DNA from: Psophocarpus tetragonolobus
Taxonomy: Eukaryota; Streptophyta; Magnoliopsida; Fabales; Fabaceae
Assembly (NCBI GenBank): GCA_037954015.1
Contig: CM075693.1
Span: forward strand, 46,031,206 to 46,095,205
Length of the DNA: 64,000 nt
Direction: 5' to 3'
Part shown: positions 12,001 through 21,703 of the stretch, one piece after another
How the letters are laid out: every line of letters begins with the position of its first letter
Numbering within the stretch: the first letter of the stretch is position 1
Position numbers and translations under genes: made by a program
The notes under the pieces: generated by a model
Databases searched by the model: none
The model's input: only the letters and a program-made list of their open reading frames with translations
What the model was told of the DNA's origin: nothing

Positions 12001-15000
12001 CCACACCTTTGGATTAGCTTTTGCACCTCTCCTAGGTTTAGAGTAGGTGTTTCTAATCCTAATTAGGCCTAAAGTCTCATATTGCCTAGTTTTGAGTGCC
12101 TAGCTCTCTCATTGGACTATATATACACCTATTCTCTCTTGTAATCATCACACTTGAATTTGGAATTGATATAAGACTCTTTAAGAGCATTCTTCTATAG
12201 TAAAGTGTCATTGAGAAACCTCTCTCTTGAGGATTCTCTTCCTTTAAGCTTTTATCAAGGGTCCTCTCCCTTGTGGCAAGCCTCCTAGTAAAATTTTCCT
12301 TGACTTATCTTCTCCCTAGAGAAGTGGCGTCAAGTTCCCCTTCATCCCTAACCTTTACCATCCTCCATCTTCTTAGAGGAAGGGACCTTAATTGAAGAGA
12401 TCAAGGGAGTGCATCACAATGTATGGTGGTGAGTACAGAAATCAATGGCTGTTATTCTTTGAGGATGTGCTTGGGGCAAGGAGGCACTCTTCTTGTGTAG
12501 TTGCCTATTCAATAGGTTGCTCTGTGCAGCAGTTGAGTAAGCACAGAGGAGGTAGGGCCCCTAAGAACAGGAGCTTGATACCAACTTGAAAGAAAAGATC
12601 TTAAAAAGGGAAAAACTGAACATTTGTGTTTTGTCATACAAGCTCTAGTTCCTTTTTTATAGGCTAAACTTATTAAAAGAAATAGTGAAACTAAACATGT
12701 TAAGGGGAATGAGGAAAGTAGGAAATAAACAAATCTTAACAATAAACAATTACAAATATACTTTGACTATAGAGAGACAGTTAAGAGAAGAGTTAGGATT
12801 TATCTTCCCAAGCTCTGTTAACTTCTTAATAGTACCTTGGAATCGAGCATTGGAAAGCAGTTGGACTGGCAATGTTTGATTCACGTAAAAAGAAAGAAAA
12901 TTTTCAGTGAATTTTGAAAGAATTAAATGGTAATAATAGGGGTATTTACTTGTCTTTCTATTTCTTGTTTTCACTTTTTAATTGTTTTCCATCTATTTCC
13001 TGTTTTAAAAGATATGTATAGGAAACACTAAAAAAATTTTTTTTTTTTTTGTTTTCTCTAGGTCCTGTACAATCTTTAAAATCAGGAAACAGATAAAAAA
13101 CAAGGTGAAAGTTTTGTAATTAAAAGTGAAGCCAGAAAATAGAAAGAGAAGTAAACACCCCCCAGGGTTTTCTGTTCTGTTGTTATTAGTTGGGGCTCAA
13201 GTCCAATGACCCAGAAAGTGATACTAACTTATTGCAAAGAAATTTCGGAATTGTGGTCTTAAATGAACCATTGCTTATCATCCATGCATGACAATAATGT
13301 GAAACTGTAGAAGTTGCTACTAACACAAATTTATACGTGGTTATGTAGTGCTGATTATCCTCTTCTGTGCAGGCTGCTCATCAACAGCAATCATTGTATG
13401 GATTTGGATCTGGTTCAAACTCCTATGGTAGAGGCTACATGCCTAGCCAGGGCTCTAGCTTTGGAGGCACTTCTATCTCCAACCTTAATGATAGGAGTTG
13501 TTCTTCTCTTGAAAATAGCAAGCGGCATGGGAGGCCAACTGCTTCTCTTTGCAATTGTAATGGTACCCTTGATATCCTTAGTGAGCAGAATCGAGGACCA
13601 AGGGCCTCAAAGCTGAAAAATCAAATTTCAGATGAAAAAACTTCTGTGGATAACAATAAAAATAGTGCATGTACTGCCAAGTTCCAAAATGAATCACTCA
13701 ATCGGTCAGATTTTGCTACAGATTACAAGGATGCCAAATTTTTTGTCATCAAATCTTACAGTGAAGACAATGTTCACAAGAGCATTAAATATGGTGTCTG
13801 GGCTAGTACACCAAATGGAAATAGAAAGTTAGATGCAGCATATCGTCAAGCAATGGAAAAGCAAGATGCCTGTCCTATATTTCTCTTTTTCTCGGTAATC
13901 CTATGATATTTCATCCTATAGTAACTTTATATTTCTCTTTTCATGTGTTTGCAGCAAACCTTGGCTCAGAGTTTTTCTTTTTCCATTTGTGTTCAATTCT
14001 CTTGAAAACACCAGAGCTTTTTCAAGAAATAACTCTTTTTTTGTAGTTTCATCAGATAACTTTTGAAAACAAATGTTATTCCCAAAAAAAATAGCTCCAA
14101 AAAAAAGATTCAATCAATGGATTTAGTTCTTGACCCTACATTTATAGCATTGTATTGCTTTAGCTATAATTTAAATGGGTATGGCCTTTGACATCTTGTG
14201 AGGCTGATATTAGGTTTGAAATTATTAAATTAGTAGTAGGGAAGTACTAATGTATATAGTTTAGTTTTCTTTGTTTTCTTGCTGTTGTGTTTATCTCACA
14301 CATGACATGACTGCCATGAAAAAATTTGCTTCAACAATTTCTAGGTAAATGCTAGTGCACAGTTCTGTGGGGTAGCTGAAATGGTTGGACCTGTCAATTT
14401 TGACAAGAGTGTGGACTTCTGGCAGCAAGATAAGTGGAGTGGGCAGTTTCCCGTGAAGTGGCACATAATTAAAGATGTTCCAAATAGTCAGTTTCGTCAC
14501 ATTGTTCTTGAAAATAATGATAACAAACCTGTGACCAACAGTCGAGATACTCAGGAGGTAGGAATGATTGGGTCTTTAGCTGTTTACAAATTTAAGAATC
14601 ATGCTTGTGACAGTTTACTGTTTTTACTATACTTTCATAACATGTCTGATTTGGGAGGAAGACAAATGGAAATGATTATTGCAGTGTGTCAATGTGAATA
14701 CTTCCGACAATTGAATGTTGAGTTAGTTGCTTGTTGTTTTGAGAAACCTTCTTGTTAAAGATGAGATATTATTTCCTTATTTATGATTAGATTGTAACTT
14801 GGGATTTATTCCTTATTACCTATTATTAGATTGATCCTTAGTGATTAGAGATCTTATATAATCAATGATTTTGCTCATTATAAATGAAGGCATTGTATAG
14901 TCATACAAGATACACATTGACATAGTATAAGAGCACATTATTCTTATTCTTGATTGAGGTATTACAAAAATCGTGTCTCATCTGTTCCTGGTGAACTCTC

Positions 15001-16505
15001 CGCTCACCATTTCCTTCCAATAACTTATTTTAGCTTTTTCTGGTCACTACTAGTGGCCTCCACTGGAGCTCCATGAATTTTTCAACCAATAACCCACAAA
15101 TCTTTATTCCGTTGATATATGCCACTCCATCAATAGCATCTTGAAAGAACCACTGATGTGCTTTCACGTGCATCCTTTTGCTTGCACAACCCATTATCAA
15201 GGTGAATAAGACTGCACTGTGCCTCTGCACTGTTTGGCAACATTGTGTTTTCCTTTTGTTAGTCTATCCTAGTAACCTTTTCGAAGATCATCATGTCATC
15301 CATGTGCACAACCAACTCAAAACACCGCTGCATGTGGCCCCAAGTAAGGTCTAGTGCATGAAGTTCACGCTCATGATGCGTAACACATCTGGTCTTCATT
15401 GTCAATGGGAAACCTTTGTTGGAACCGTCTTTCATTATGCAATACAACTGCATAACTGGAACCGCCTTTCGTTATCTCACACAACCATATGACTGGAATC
15501 ACCTTTTGTTATTCGAAAAGCATCTCATTTTTTCTTATTAGATTAATTAGATTTACCACTTTTGTAACAAGTTTGGTTCATATCACATATATGCTTTAGT
15601 TTGTTGGAGTGTTAAAGATAAGATATTATTCTTTTATTTGTGATAGTAATTAAAGATTTATTCTTTATTACTTATTATTGGATTGATGATTGATCCTTAG
15701 TCATTATTAGAGAGATTTTATGTATCAATAGTGATCCTATTTGCTCGTTATAAATAAAGGCATCTTGTAGTCACACAAGACACACATTTACACTTCTCAA
15801 ACTTTTACACAACATAAAACCCAAAAATTATTTTTTCTCCTGTTTTTATGTGGCCTTGGTGTTTGGAATTGCATTTGTTAGAGCTTTGCTTGGTCCATCT
15901 GCCAAGTTTAGTTTTTGCTCACCTGATTTGTCTTCTAATTAACTTTCATAAAATTCTTGTTTTTATTTAATTGTTGAATGACCAGTTAGGTCAATTTAAT
16001 CTTCCATCCTGGGTATCAGATTTATTCTATAACCTTGCAAAATGGATTATAAAAATGAGTTTTATTATGTGCTATTAGAAATTGTTTGATTGTATGCTAC
16101 CGACTTATGCTCCTTTCTAAATTTTGAACATTACAGGTGAAGTTGCCACAGGGGATTGAAATGTTGACCATTTTTAAAAGCTATGAAACTGATGTCTCCA
16201 TCCTGGATGATTTTGATTTCTATGAAGACCGGCAGAAGGCTATGCAGGAGCGGAAGGCAAGGCAGCAAAGCAGCATGATAGCCACTGGATTAGTTGGTGA
16301 AAGTGAACATAGGAGTTCTGCCAATAGTACTGGTGATTTCATGAAGCAGATGTCAAAGTCCTTTGCTCTAGTTGTCCGCTTAGATGAGAATAACAACGAA
16401 GTTGCTGCGGATAGAGATAGTTTAGTGGCTCATGGCCCCATTGGTAATGTAGTTAAACCTGATGATGGTCAATCAGTGACTGCCTCTTCAACTCAAACCA
16501 GTTAG
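14..16505 (+). CDS. ECT: YTH-domain m6A reader, ECT family (5' end possibly cut by window edge)
   Basis: Exons: 14-61 (start uncertain), 149-323, 1046-1122, 1207-1722, 13373-13894, 14345-14557, 16137-16505; all joins are GT-AG and in frame, giving 639 residues from the ATG at 14. No stop precedes that ATG in the window, so the true start may lie upstream. Residues about 75-385 are a low-complexity Tyr/Pro/Gly/Ser/Gln region typical of plant ECT proteins. The YTH domain spans about 389-531 and begins DYKDAKFFVIKSYSEDNVHK. The predicted aromatic cage for N6-methyladenosine is Trp415 (VWAS), Trp472 (FWQQ) and Trp477 (DKW); the 57- and 5-residue spacings match Arabidopsis ECT2 as I recall it. Family members are mainly cytoplasmic readers of methylated mRNA. 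Intron 4 is 11,650 bp and intron 6 is 1,579 bp, both carrying retroelements. The family is certain; the subgroup is not assigned. Confidence 0.93.
1768..1773 (+). promoter_or_regulatory. Candidate intronic poly(A) signal in ECT intron 4
   Basis: AATAAA lies about 45 bp after the exon-4 donor and 16 bp after an in-frame TAA (1750-1752). Reading through the donor adds nine residues and stops, giving a 281-residue protein without the YTH domain. The motif is seen; its use is inference. Confidence 0.4.
1801..2098 (-). repeat. 3' LTR of Copia-A
   Basis: 298-bp direct repeat with TG...CA ends (plus-strand start TGTTAG, end CTAACA). It pairs with 6497-6799. It lies at the 3' end of the element, which is read on the minus strand. 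Confidence 0.93.
2099..2117 (-). promoter_or_regulatory. Polypurine tract of Copia-A
   Basis: The minus strand reads CTTGAGTTTGAGGGGGG directly before the 3' LTR, the expected position for the plus-strand priming site. The same motif, degenerate, occurs beside the related fragment near 34565. Confidence 0.8.
2111..5430 (-). pseudogene. Copia-A pol (protease, integrase, RT, RNase H), broken
   Basis: On the minus strand a degraded protease motif (IPDSSTSFHVT) lies near 5350. Integrase pieces span 4835-3877 (NGVNERKHRHI, then VYLINRLPS and FLGYSNSHKGYKW). Reverse transcriptase spans 3612-2582, with KARLVAKGFNQ and the catalytic YVDDIIII near 3080. RNase H spans 2479-2111 (STESEYRSLAE, YCDNESVVALSHNP, KHMEI). 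The pieces are in different frames with stops between. The domain order is copia-type. Confidence 0.88.
5435..6434 (-). pseudogene. Copia-A gag, broken
   Basis: The 6434-6027 reading frame starts MVNSSNSFIAAS and has the copia gag N-terminal pattern (LDDTNFLLWRQQIEPIIK). A frameshift separates it from 5860-5435, which carries a CCHC zinc knuckle (CQVCLKFSHTAASC, spacing CX2CX4HX4C) after a Gly/Arg-rich stretch. Gag forms the virus-like particle and binds element RNA. The frame break means no full-length protein. Confidence 0.85.
6481..6496 (-). promoter_or_regulatory. Primer-binding site of Copia-A
   Basis: The minus strand reads TGGTATCCAGAGCCAC directly inside the 5' LTR. This is the initiator-Met tRNA primer site of plant copia elements (TGGTATCAGAGCC) with one extra C. 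Confidence 0.85.
6497..6799 (-). repeat. 5' LTR of Copia-A
   Basis: 303-bp repeat matching 1801-2098 with a few substitutions and small indels. Its plus-strand right end is CTAACG, where CA is expected. The TSD ATAGA follows directly. Confidence 0.92.
7802..8274 (+). pseudogene. Copia-B gag C-terminus and protease start, broken
   Basis: The frame ends SQFVESQGPWIID then a stop where the protease active site (DSGA) is expected. Shifting frame afterwards reads SPIFPHIITLARGSKVAS, matching SPKFPHLITLDNGSKVAS in the related copy at 37850-38100. The reading is cut at 8274 by the nested LTR element and resumes at 9327. Confidence 0.75.
8275..9321 (-). mobile_element. Small non-coding LTR element (TRIM-like) nested in Copia-B
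   Basis: The right LTR, 9126-9321, has TG...CA ends in plus orientation. The left repeat, 8275-8423, matches it but lacks about 48 terminal bases. CCTCC is duplicated at 8270-8274 and 9322-9326. Removing the element and one CCTCC rejoins the Copia-B coding sequence. On the minus strand TGGTATCAAAGTC (a primer-binding site) follows the right LTR, and CCACCTTGAAAGGGAG (a polypurine tract) precedes the left one. The internal 0.7 kb shows no transposase or pol. A relative lies at 14753-15792. Confidence 0.85.
9322..10290 (+). pseudogene. Copia-B protease end and integrase, broken
   Basis: After the nested element the frame resumes as SQGIGQVSFSPSLNLEYL. At 9539-9751 it has the pre-integrase zinc-binding region: HDHLGYLLLSKLKQ, then LECETCQLGKHVKLSF. 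A later patch near 10060-10290 reads ARTLLLGA-like sequence and LFPNGPLFHISP. Many stops are present. The end near 10290 abuts the LINE fragment. Confidence 0.75.
10290..10980 (-). pseudogene. LINE (non-LTR retrotransposon) reverse-transcriptase C-terminus and zinc-binding domain fragment
   Basis: The minus strand 10899-10699 reads MMKVGWSFCTKRESLWVRII and then SNLWRGICNNKTHVCKNLFW, a pattern of plant LINE ORF2 C-termini. About 10420-10290 reads WRWSGPKRIWFLLWI and LLTNEARYTRRL, then a Cys pair, typical of the reverse-transcriptase zinc-binding region. Stops interrupt it and the upstream endonuclease and RT core are missing. Confidence 0.7.
11640..12420 (+). repeat. Ty3/gypsy-type LTR remnant
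   Basis: A short coding-like tail (LTRVMAWRIEEDLA near 11730-11790) precedes LTR-like sequence. It has a TATA-like ATATATAC near 12118, then stretches shared with 42660-43610 (TATCAAGGGT..., GTGGCAAGCCTC..., GTGCATCAC). TGGCGTCAAG near 12325 resembles the start of a gypsy primer-binding site. Boundaries are approximate and no TSD was found. Confidence 0.5.
12421..13372 (+). other. Remainder of ECT intron 4, no gene seen
   Basis: AT-rich sequence with short ORFs only and a T-rich run near 13035-13050. It ends in the acceptor TTCTGTGCAG before exon 5 at 13373. I see no recognisable element. Confidence 0.6.
14753..15792 (+). mobile_element. Small non-coding LTR element (TRIM-like) in ECT intron 6
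   Basis: Two LTRs, 14753-14922 and 15610-15792, both begin TGTTAAAGAT and end CA. They are flanked by a perfect 5-bp duplication CTTCT (14748-14752, 15793-15797). TAGTATAAGAGCAC directly after the first LTR is a degraded initiator-Met primer-binding site. The internal 690 bp has no pol domain. The LTRs are homologous, in inverted orientation, to those of 8275-9321, but the interiors differ. It probably moved using another element's proteins. Confidence 0.88.
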
Positions 16506-16843
16506 GAAGACGAACCAGTTGTGCCAGGAATGTTGTTCTCATTTGGTGATTGAAAATCAGAATTATCCTTGCTTTATCTCATTATTTTTTTCTAAACAAG
16601 GTAGCGTTGCTGTTGTTATTGAAGTCTTTGGAGTTTAAATGAGGTGTTTACCTAAAAGAATAGTTTTCATGTATAAAGTGTCTCCTACAAGTGCGTCAAC
16701 TAAAAGTGACTCTCCCCCGAAAAAATAATTTCTGCTCATTTGAGTATAGGTTAGATTTTAATCACCACTTTTGTTTAATGATTTCAGCTTAGGTTGTTTT
16801 AGGCGTGTTTCATTTGTATAATTTTCATCTTTACGGGCGTTTT

Positions 16844-16849
16844 AATAAA
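16844..16849 (+). promoter_or_regulatory. Likely poly(A) signal of ECT
   Basis: AATAAA about 340 bp after the ECT stop codon, following a T-rich 3' untranslated region. Confidence 0.55.
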
Positions 16850-16859
16850 GGCAACAAAT

Positions 16860-19096
16860 CACCTTGAAATATTCATCCTTTAGGCGTAATTGTATTATAT
16901 TTGCTTTTTATACATCTTTAAACGTATTATTTGATTACGAATTTGCATTCATCTTAAATATTTGTAAATGTTATAGAACTATAGAAGTGTAATATTTACA
17001 AATAATGAAATCAAATTTTCAAGTTAATATAACTTTAAGTTATTTATTTAGCTATTTATTTCAAAACGAAGATTCCAAATACAAGATATGTAATAATCTT
17101 CATTTTTTACAGCAGAAAAAGTATGGATAAAACCTCCTTTTGCTTACTCTTTTCCATATGTTAAATTTCCTAAAATTTGAATATTGCTTGTAACATTTCA
17201 TTTGGTTTAGATATATATTTTTTAAATCGATGTAGGTCAGCGGTTAAAGAGCGAATTATATTTGCACATTTTTCTTTGCACTCATTTTATATTTTTAAGA
17301 AACGTTAATTGGGATGAGACAATACAAATTGTAAAGGTTTTACTTTTTCTACCTTCATTTTGCTTATACATTTGTTATAATTTTTTGAAAAGATAATTAT
17401 TATTCTTGTTGATTTGTCTTTAACCTAGTAATACTTAACTTCATTACCCATAGCTCCCCTTTTTCTCTTTCTTCCCATGCAAAGCTTTCTCCCCCATCCT
17501 CTTCCCATTCACAATGCCTCTACTGGATCCTATTGAAGAGGTTGTGGAAGCCTGAAAGTAGATCGAATTTCGTCAAACATGAAAGGAAGTTGGCTTTTGC
17601 AAAAGAAAAATTCAAATCATCATTTGTAGATTACAAAATCTGGAGGGACTTTTAAAAGAAGGGAATTTTATTTTTCACTTACTAGTTTTTTGTTTCTCAT
17701 CTACTAGTGAAAAAAATATCAATATACCCTCCATTTTTTACTTTTTGACAGTGCATTGCCAGAGAAAAAAAATTATAAGTAATAATAATATAATTAATAT
17801 TATTAAATTGTAAGTTAAAAGTATAATTTTCTTTTATCATATTTTAATTTTAATTGATGATTTATATTTTATAGTGATTGATGTTTTCTTTATTAATATA
17901 TGTTTTATTATATATTTAATTTAAAATAAATTTTATTTTTATATAAATACATTTACAACTATTAATTACAAATATATAAAGGTAAAACAAATGCTTACAT
18001 AATAATCAGAATAACAAAATAATAATAATAATAATAGTTATAATAAAAATAATAATAATAATGAAAGAACAAAGAGAAAAGAAGTAAGAGAGAGACTAAG
18101 GTTAGAGTTAGGGGAGGAGAAAGAATATACTATAGGAAGAGAAAATATTTAAAGTTAGAATTAAAATGTGTAAATTTGGTATTTGAAAAAAATAGTTAAA
18201 TGTAGTAGGTGTTAAATGAAATTTTGGTAAGTATTAATTTAAAAACCCTAAAAGAATTTGGATTAGATAATTTGAAAGATTTTTAGCATTCAAATGACGT
18301 AATCCAAATGACATGAATCCTTTTGAATGAACATCTAAATTAAGTAATTTAGAAATGTCCTTTGCTTCTCCAAATTACCTAATTCAAAATTTTCTTTTAA
18401 TTCCCTAGACTATGTAATCTAGAAATCCTTAATTTTCCAATATAAACCTAATCCAGATGAAGGTAATCACTTATTCACATTATGTATTATGAAAACCATG
18501 TTTGCGACGTCTAGATTTCAGTGGGATATTCGTTCGAATTAAATATTACAGATATGTTGCCCAAAAAAAACCCTAACTACATTTAAATTAGTTTTTATGT
18601 TTGACTTGATTTGTTATTCTTTGATTTTGGTATTTTCTCAATATGACTACAATTATTTGAGCAAATTATTAGAGCAAGTGAATATGGATCCTTGTATGAA
18701 TTTTGATGACTCAATGGTTAATAAGTTTGAATGAGGATAATTCAAGAAAAAAATATTTCTAATTATAGTCAAGCATTTACTATTAATTAGGTAAATTTTT
18801 ATATTTTTGAATTTAATATATATATATATATATATTATGAAATACAAGGTCAATGTTTGATTAAATATTTAATAATTGTGCAAGTGTTTACTAGTAGAGA
18901 TGAATAAGATGATTTATTAAATCGGTCAAGTATATCTTATAAAATAGGATTTTTTATTGTCATTACGGGGTTAGACATACACATTGGTTCACACAGTAGA
19001 AGTACATATGCGTTTCTTGGTTGTGAAAAGAAATGAAAGTATAGATCGTATAAAAAGAAAATGTTTAACAAAGTGAATGTTATTGGAACAAAAATT
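16860..19096 (+). other. Intergenic, AT-rich, no gene seen
   Basis: It contains AAT-rich repeats near 18017-18062 and a short (TA)n near 18810-18835. At 18250-18480 motifs of the type AATTACCTAATTC recur, also seen at 25660-26330. No coding signal was recognised. Confidence 0.6.
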
Positions 19097-19987
19097 GGGG
19101 TGTTTGACTGAGACTATTTTTTAATTTACTTGGATGGTCTTTTAAAAAAATATTTACCAAAATAAGTTTGTTTTGACCATTGACTGGGTCAAATTGCAGT
19201 TCAAAATTGTGGTTTGACTATATGTAGGATTTTGGACAATGTGAATTACATGTCACAACTCATAGGTCATCTAAAACCATAACTCATGATCGCAGTTTAT
19301 GCTTGTTTTTTTTTCCTTAAATCATAGGTCTTGATTGCGGTTCATGCTGGAGATGGTTCATTGCCAAGTGGCACAAATGAAAGAAACCATGGATGTCACC
19401 CACTCTCGTATCCAAAACCTCGAGAAAGGGCTAAGGTGCACAAGGAAGTTCCTTCTTGACAATAATAATAACACATTTAACTCGGAGCATTCAGTGAGTT
19501 TCCATTTTGTCCCACCCAAGACCAGTAAAATTCAAAAGAGAGGAAGAAGGTTTGTTTCCTTTTCTGACTTTTTGCTTCATAATGTAATACCCATGAAAAA
19601 TAACCAATCAGGGATGTGTAATTTGTCTATGGGTTCGTGTTATAAGGCCACCAAGACCCCTAAGATCACAAAGCCTTTCTTAAATGGTTCACTTAAAAAA
19701 CACAATCAAAACGAAAAAAATTCCCCCTTCGAAAAATGCAATAAAGACCTACGGTTTAAGAAAAAAAAAGAGCATAAAACACAATCATGAGCTAGAGTTT
19801 CAGGTGGCTTATCAGCTGTCATATGTCATGCACAATGTCTAAAATCATATGTGGTAGTCAAACCGTAACTCTGAATTACAGTTTGACTCGATCAATGGTC
19901 AAAATAGACTTATCTAGATAAATATTTTTAAAAGAGAAACATTTAGGTAAATATTTTAAAAAATGGACCCAATTAGGTTAACCACCC
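19097..19987. mobile_element. Inverted-repeat DNA element with an internal ORF
   Basis: About 19097-19310 and 19788-19987 are diverged inverted copies of each other. They share CATGAGTTATGG/CATGAGCTAGAG, GTCAAACC and TCAATGGTCAAAA. The outer ends read GGGGTGTTTGACTGAG and, inverted, GGGTGGTTAACC. Long terminal inverted repeats suggest a Mutator-like element. I could not define a clean target duplication, and no transposase is present. Confidence 0.6.
19335..19790 (+). CDS. Unrecognised 151-codon ORF inside the inverted-repeat element
   Basis: The ORF starts MRFMLEMVHCQVAQMKET and fills almost exactly the space between the inverted arms. Its first third could form an amphipathic helix (VAQMKETMDVTHSRIQNLEK). 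The C-terminal part is rich in Lys and Asn and has scattered Cys. I recognise no family, signal peptide or membrane segment. It may be a captured gene fragment or a chance ORF; expression is unknown. Confidence 0.25.
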   Translation: MRFMLEMVHCQVAQMKETMDVTHSRIQNLEKGLRCTRKFLLDNNNNTFNSEHSVSFHFVPPKTSKIQKRGRRFVSFSDFLLHNVIPMKNNQSGMCNLSMGSCYKATKTPKITKPFLNGSLKKHNQNEKNSPFEKCNKDLRFKKKKEHKTQS

Positions 19988-21183
19988 TTGGAAAATGTGG
20001 TTGTCCGTTTAAATTTAGAGGAAAACCATTAAGTAATGATGATGGATGAACATTATTAAACCTACTATATGGTGTCCATAATCATAATTTACCAGTCTTT
20101 AGTTAGGCATCCATATATTTGTAGATTAATCGATAACGAATAGACAATGCTTGTTGATATGACAAAAAGTATGGTCAAGTCTAGGAGTATTATACTTACA
20201 TTGAAGAAACACAATAAAGAAAATGTCACAGGTATAAAACAAGTGTATAACACAAGGACAAGGTACCAGTCAGCTAAAACAGGTGAGAGAACAAAGATGA
20301 AACATTTAATGAAGTTACTGAAACATGGTATGTATATACATTGACGTAGAGTAAAGGGTACATAAGATGTTGTACGATATCTTTTTTGGATCCATCTAGA
20401 GTAGAAGTATCAAAATAGGTCAATCTAGCCCATAACAGACTAACTTTTAAATGGGTTAGGCTAGCCCAACCCATCTTGCTAAAGATATAAAAAATTTCAA
20501 CTCGGCCTAGCCCATCATAAGCTTGTGAGTTAGGTGTGTTGACCTTCTAGAGTTAAATAAAGAGAAAATTACAACAAAATCATCTCAACTTTTATTAAAT
20601 TACACATATTCTATTTTTATTTTTTTTACACTAACCTCCCTTGAAGTTTAAAAATTTTACACTAACATCCTTATATTTTTCAAAACATTACACTAACACC
20701 CTTCTCAAATCATACACTAACACCCTTAGGAGTGCTAAAATAAGGATTAATAAAGTAAGTAGTGTAAGTGTAATTGCACTAAATATCAGGGGTATTGTTA
20801 TAACTTACTCTAAAAAAACAATTAAATTTAGAATAACTTTTTTCCTTTTTTTAAGTGACAACTTTCATATAAAAAAAGCAACATACATATATAAAACATT
20901 CAATATTAATAATCATATGCATTCACCCCCATTAGGCTTTCACCAAGTTATAACATCACAAAACTAGCTCAAATTTGGGCAGTCATGGGAGGGAATTTCA
21001 TTTACTTCACTTATTATAGTTGTACCACTATTTCAATAATTAATACTAAATATACAATGTGTTACTCATCATGTATTGACTGATCCAACATTTAACAAAC
21101 TTATATAACAAAATCCTTGTTTTATATGGGATATGACGAAGATTGGAGACGCATTTGAAAATCCTTGAAAGTAGAAATACATT
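19988..21183 (+). other. Intergenic, no gene seen
   Basis: AT-rich. Around 20625-20740 the phrase ACACTAACA(C/T)CCTT recurs about four times as a short imperfect tandem array. Only short shadow ORFs occur. Confidence 0.5.
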
Positions 21184-21192
21184 TAAAATAAA

Positions 21193-21694
21193 GGCTAAAT
21201 ATTAATTTTGGTCTAGTATATTTTAGTATTTTTTTGTACATTAAGTTTTAAAAGTTTCATTTTGATCATTTATGTTTTTAGAAATTTCATTTTAGTCCTT
21301 TATAAAAAAGATACATGCACATTTGCCGCATGCCTACCTAATTTGTATGAGAGTTTACCTCGTAAATATTTTGTGCCACTGAAAAAATTATTATACGCAA
21401 CTATGGTGGTTGTGATGTTGAAGATGAATTGTGTCATAAGAAGCAATAGTGGTTACATGTATGTGATTTAATAAGATTAATATGATTGAAATAAAGATAA
21501 TAACATTTTTAGTTACTACTACTTTAATTTAACTATTTCAAAATTTTAAAGTTATCGAAAGCTAACAAAATACCAAAGGATAAGCTAAAATCAAAATTAA
21601 AAAAATATAAAGGATCATAATGAAACTTTAAAAACTTAATATACCAAAACAAAAACAAAACTAAAATATAATGGACCAAAATTAACATTTAGCC
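21193..21694. mobile_element. Mutator-like MITE with 9-bp target duplication
   Basis: Terminal inverted repeats of roughly 100 bp begin GGCTAAAT at both ends and continue ...TTTTGGTC and AGTTTCATT. A perfect 9-bp duplication TAAAATAAA lies at 21184-21192 and 21695-21703, the length made by Mutator-family transposases. At 502 bp it has no transposase and is non-autonomous. It shares the GGCTAAA terminus with 38910-40496. Confidence 0.85.
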
Positions 21695-21703
21695 TAAAAT
21701 AAA

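Noticed and set aside
13314..13616. 100-codon plus-strand ORF
   Set aside because: It overlaps ECT exon 5 in another frame, with no independent support.
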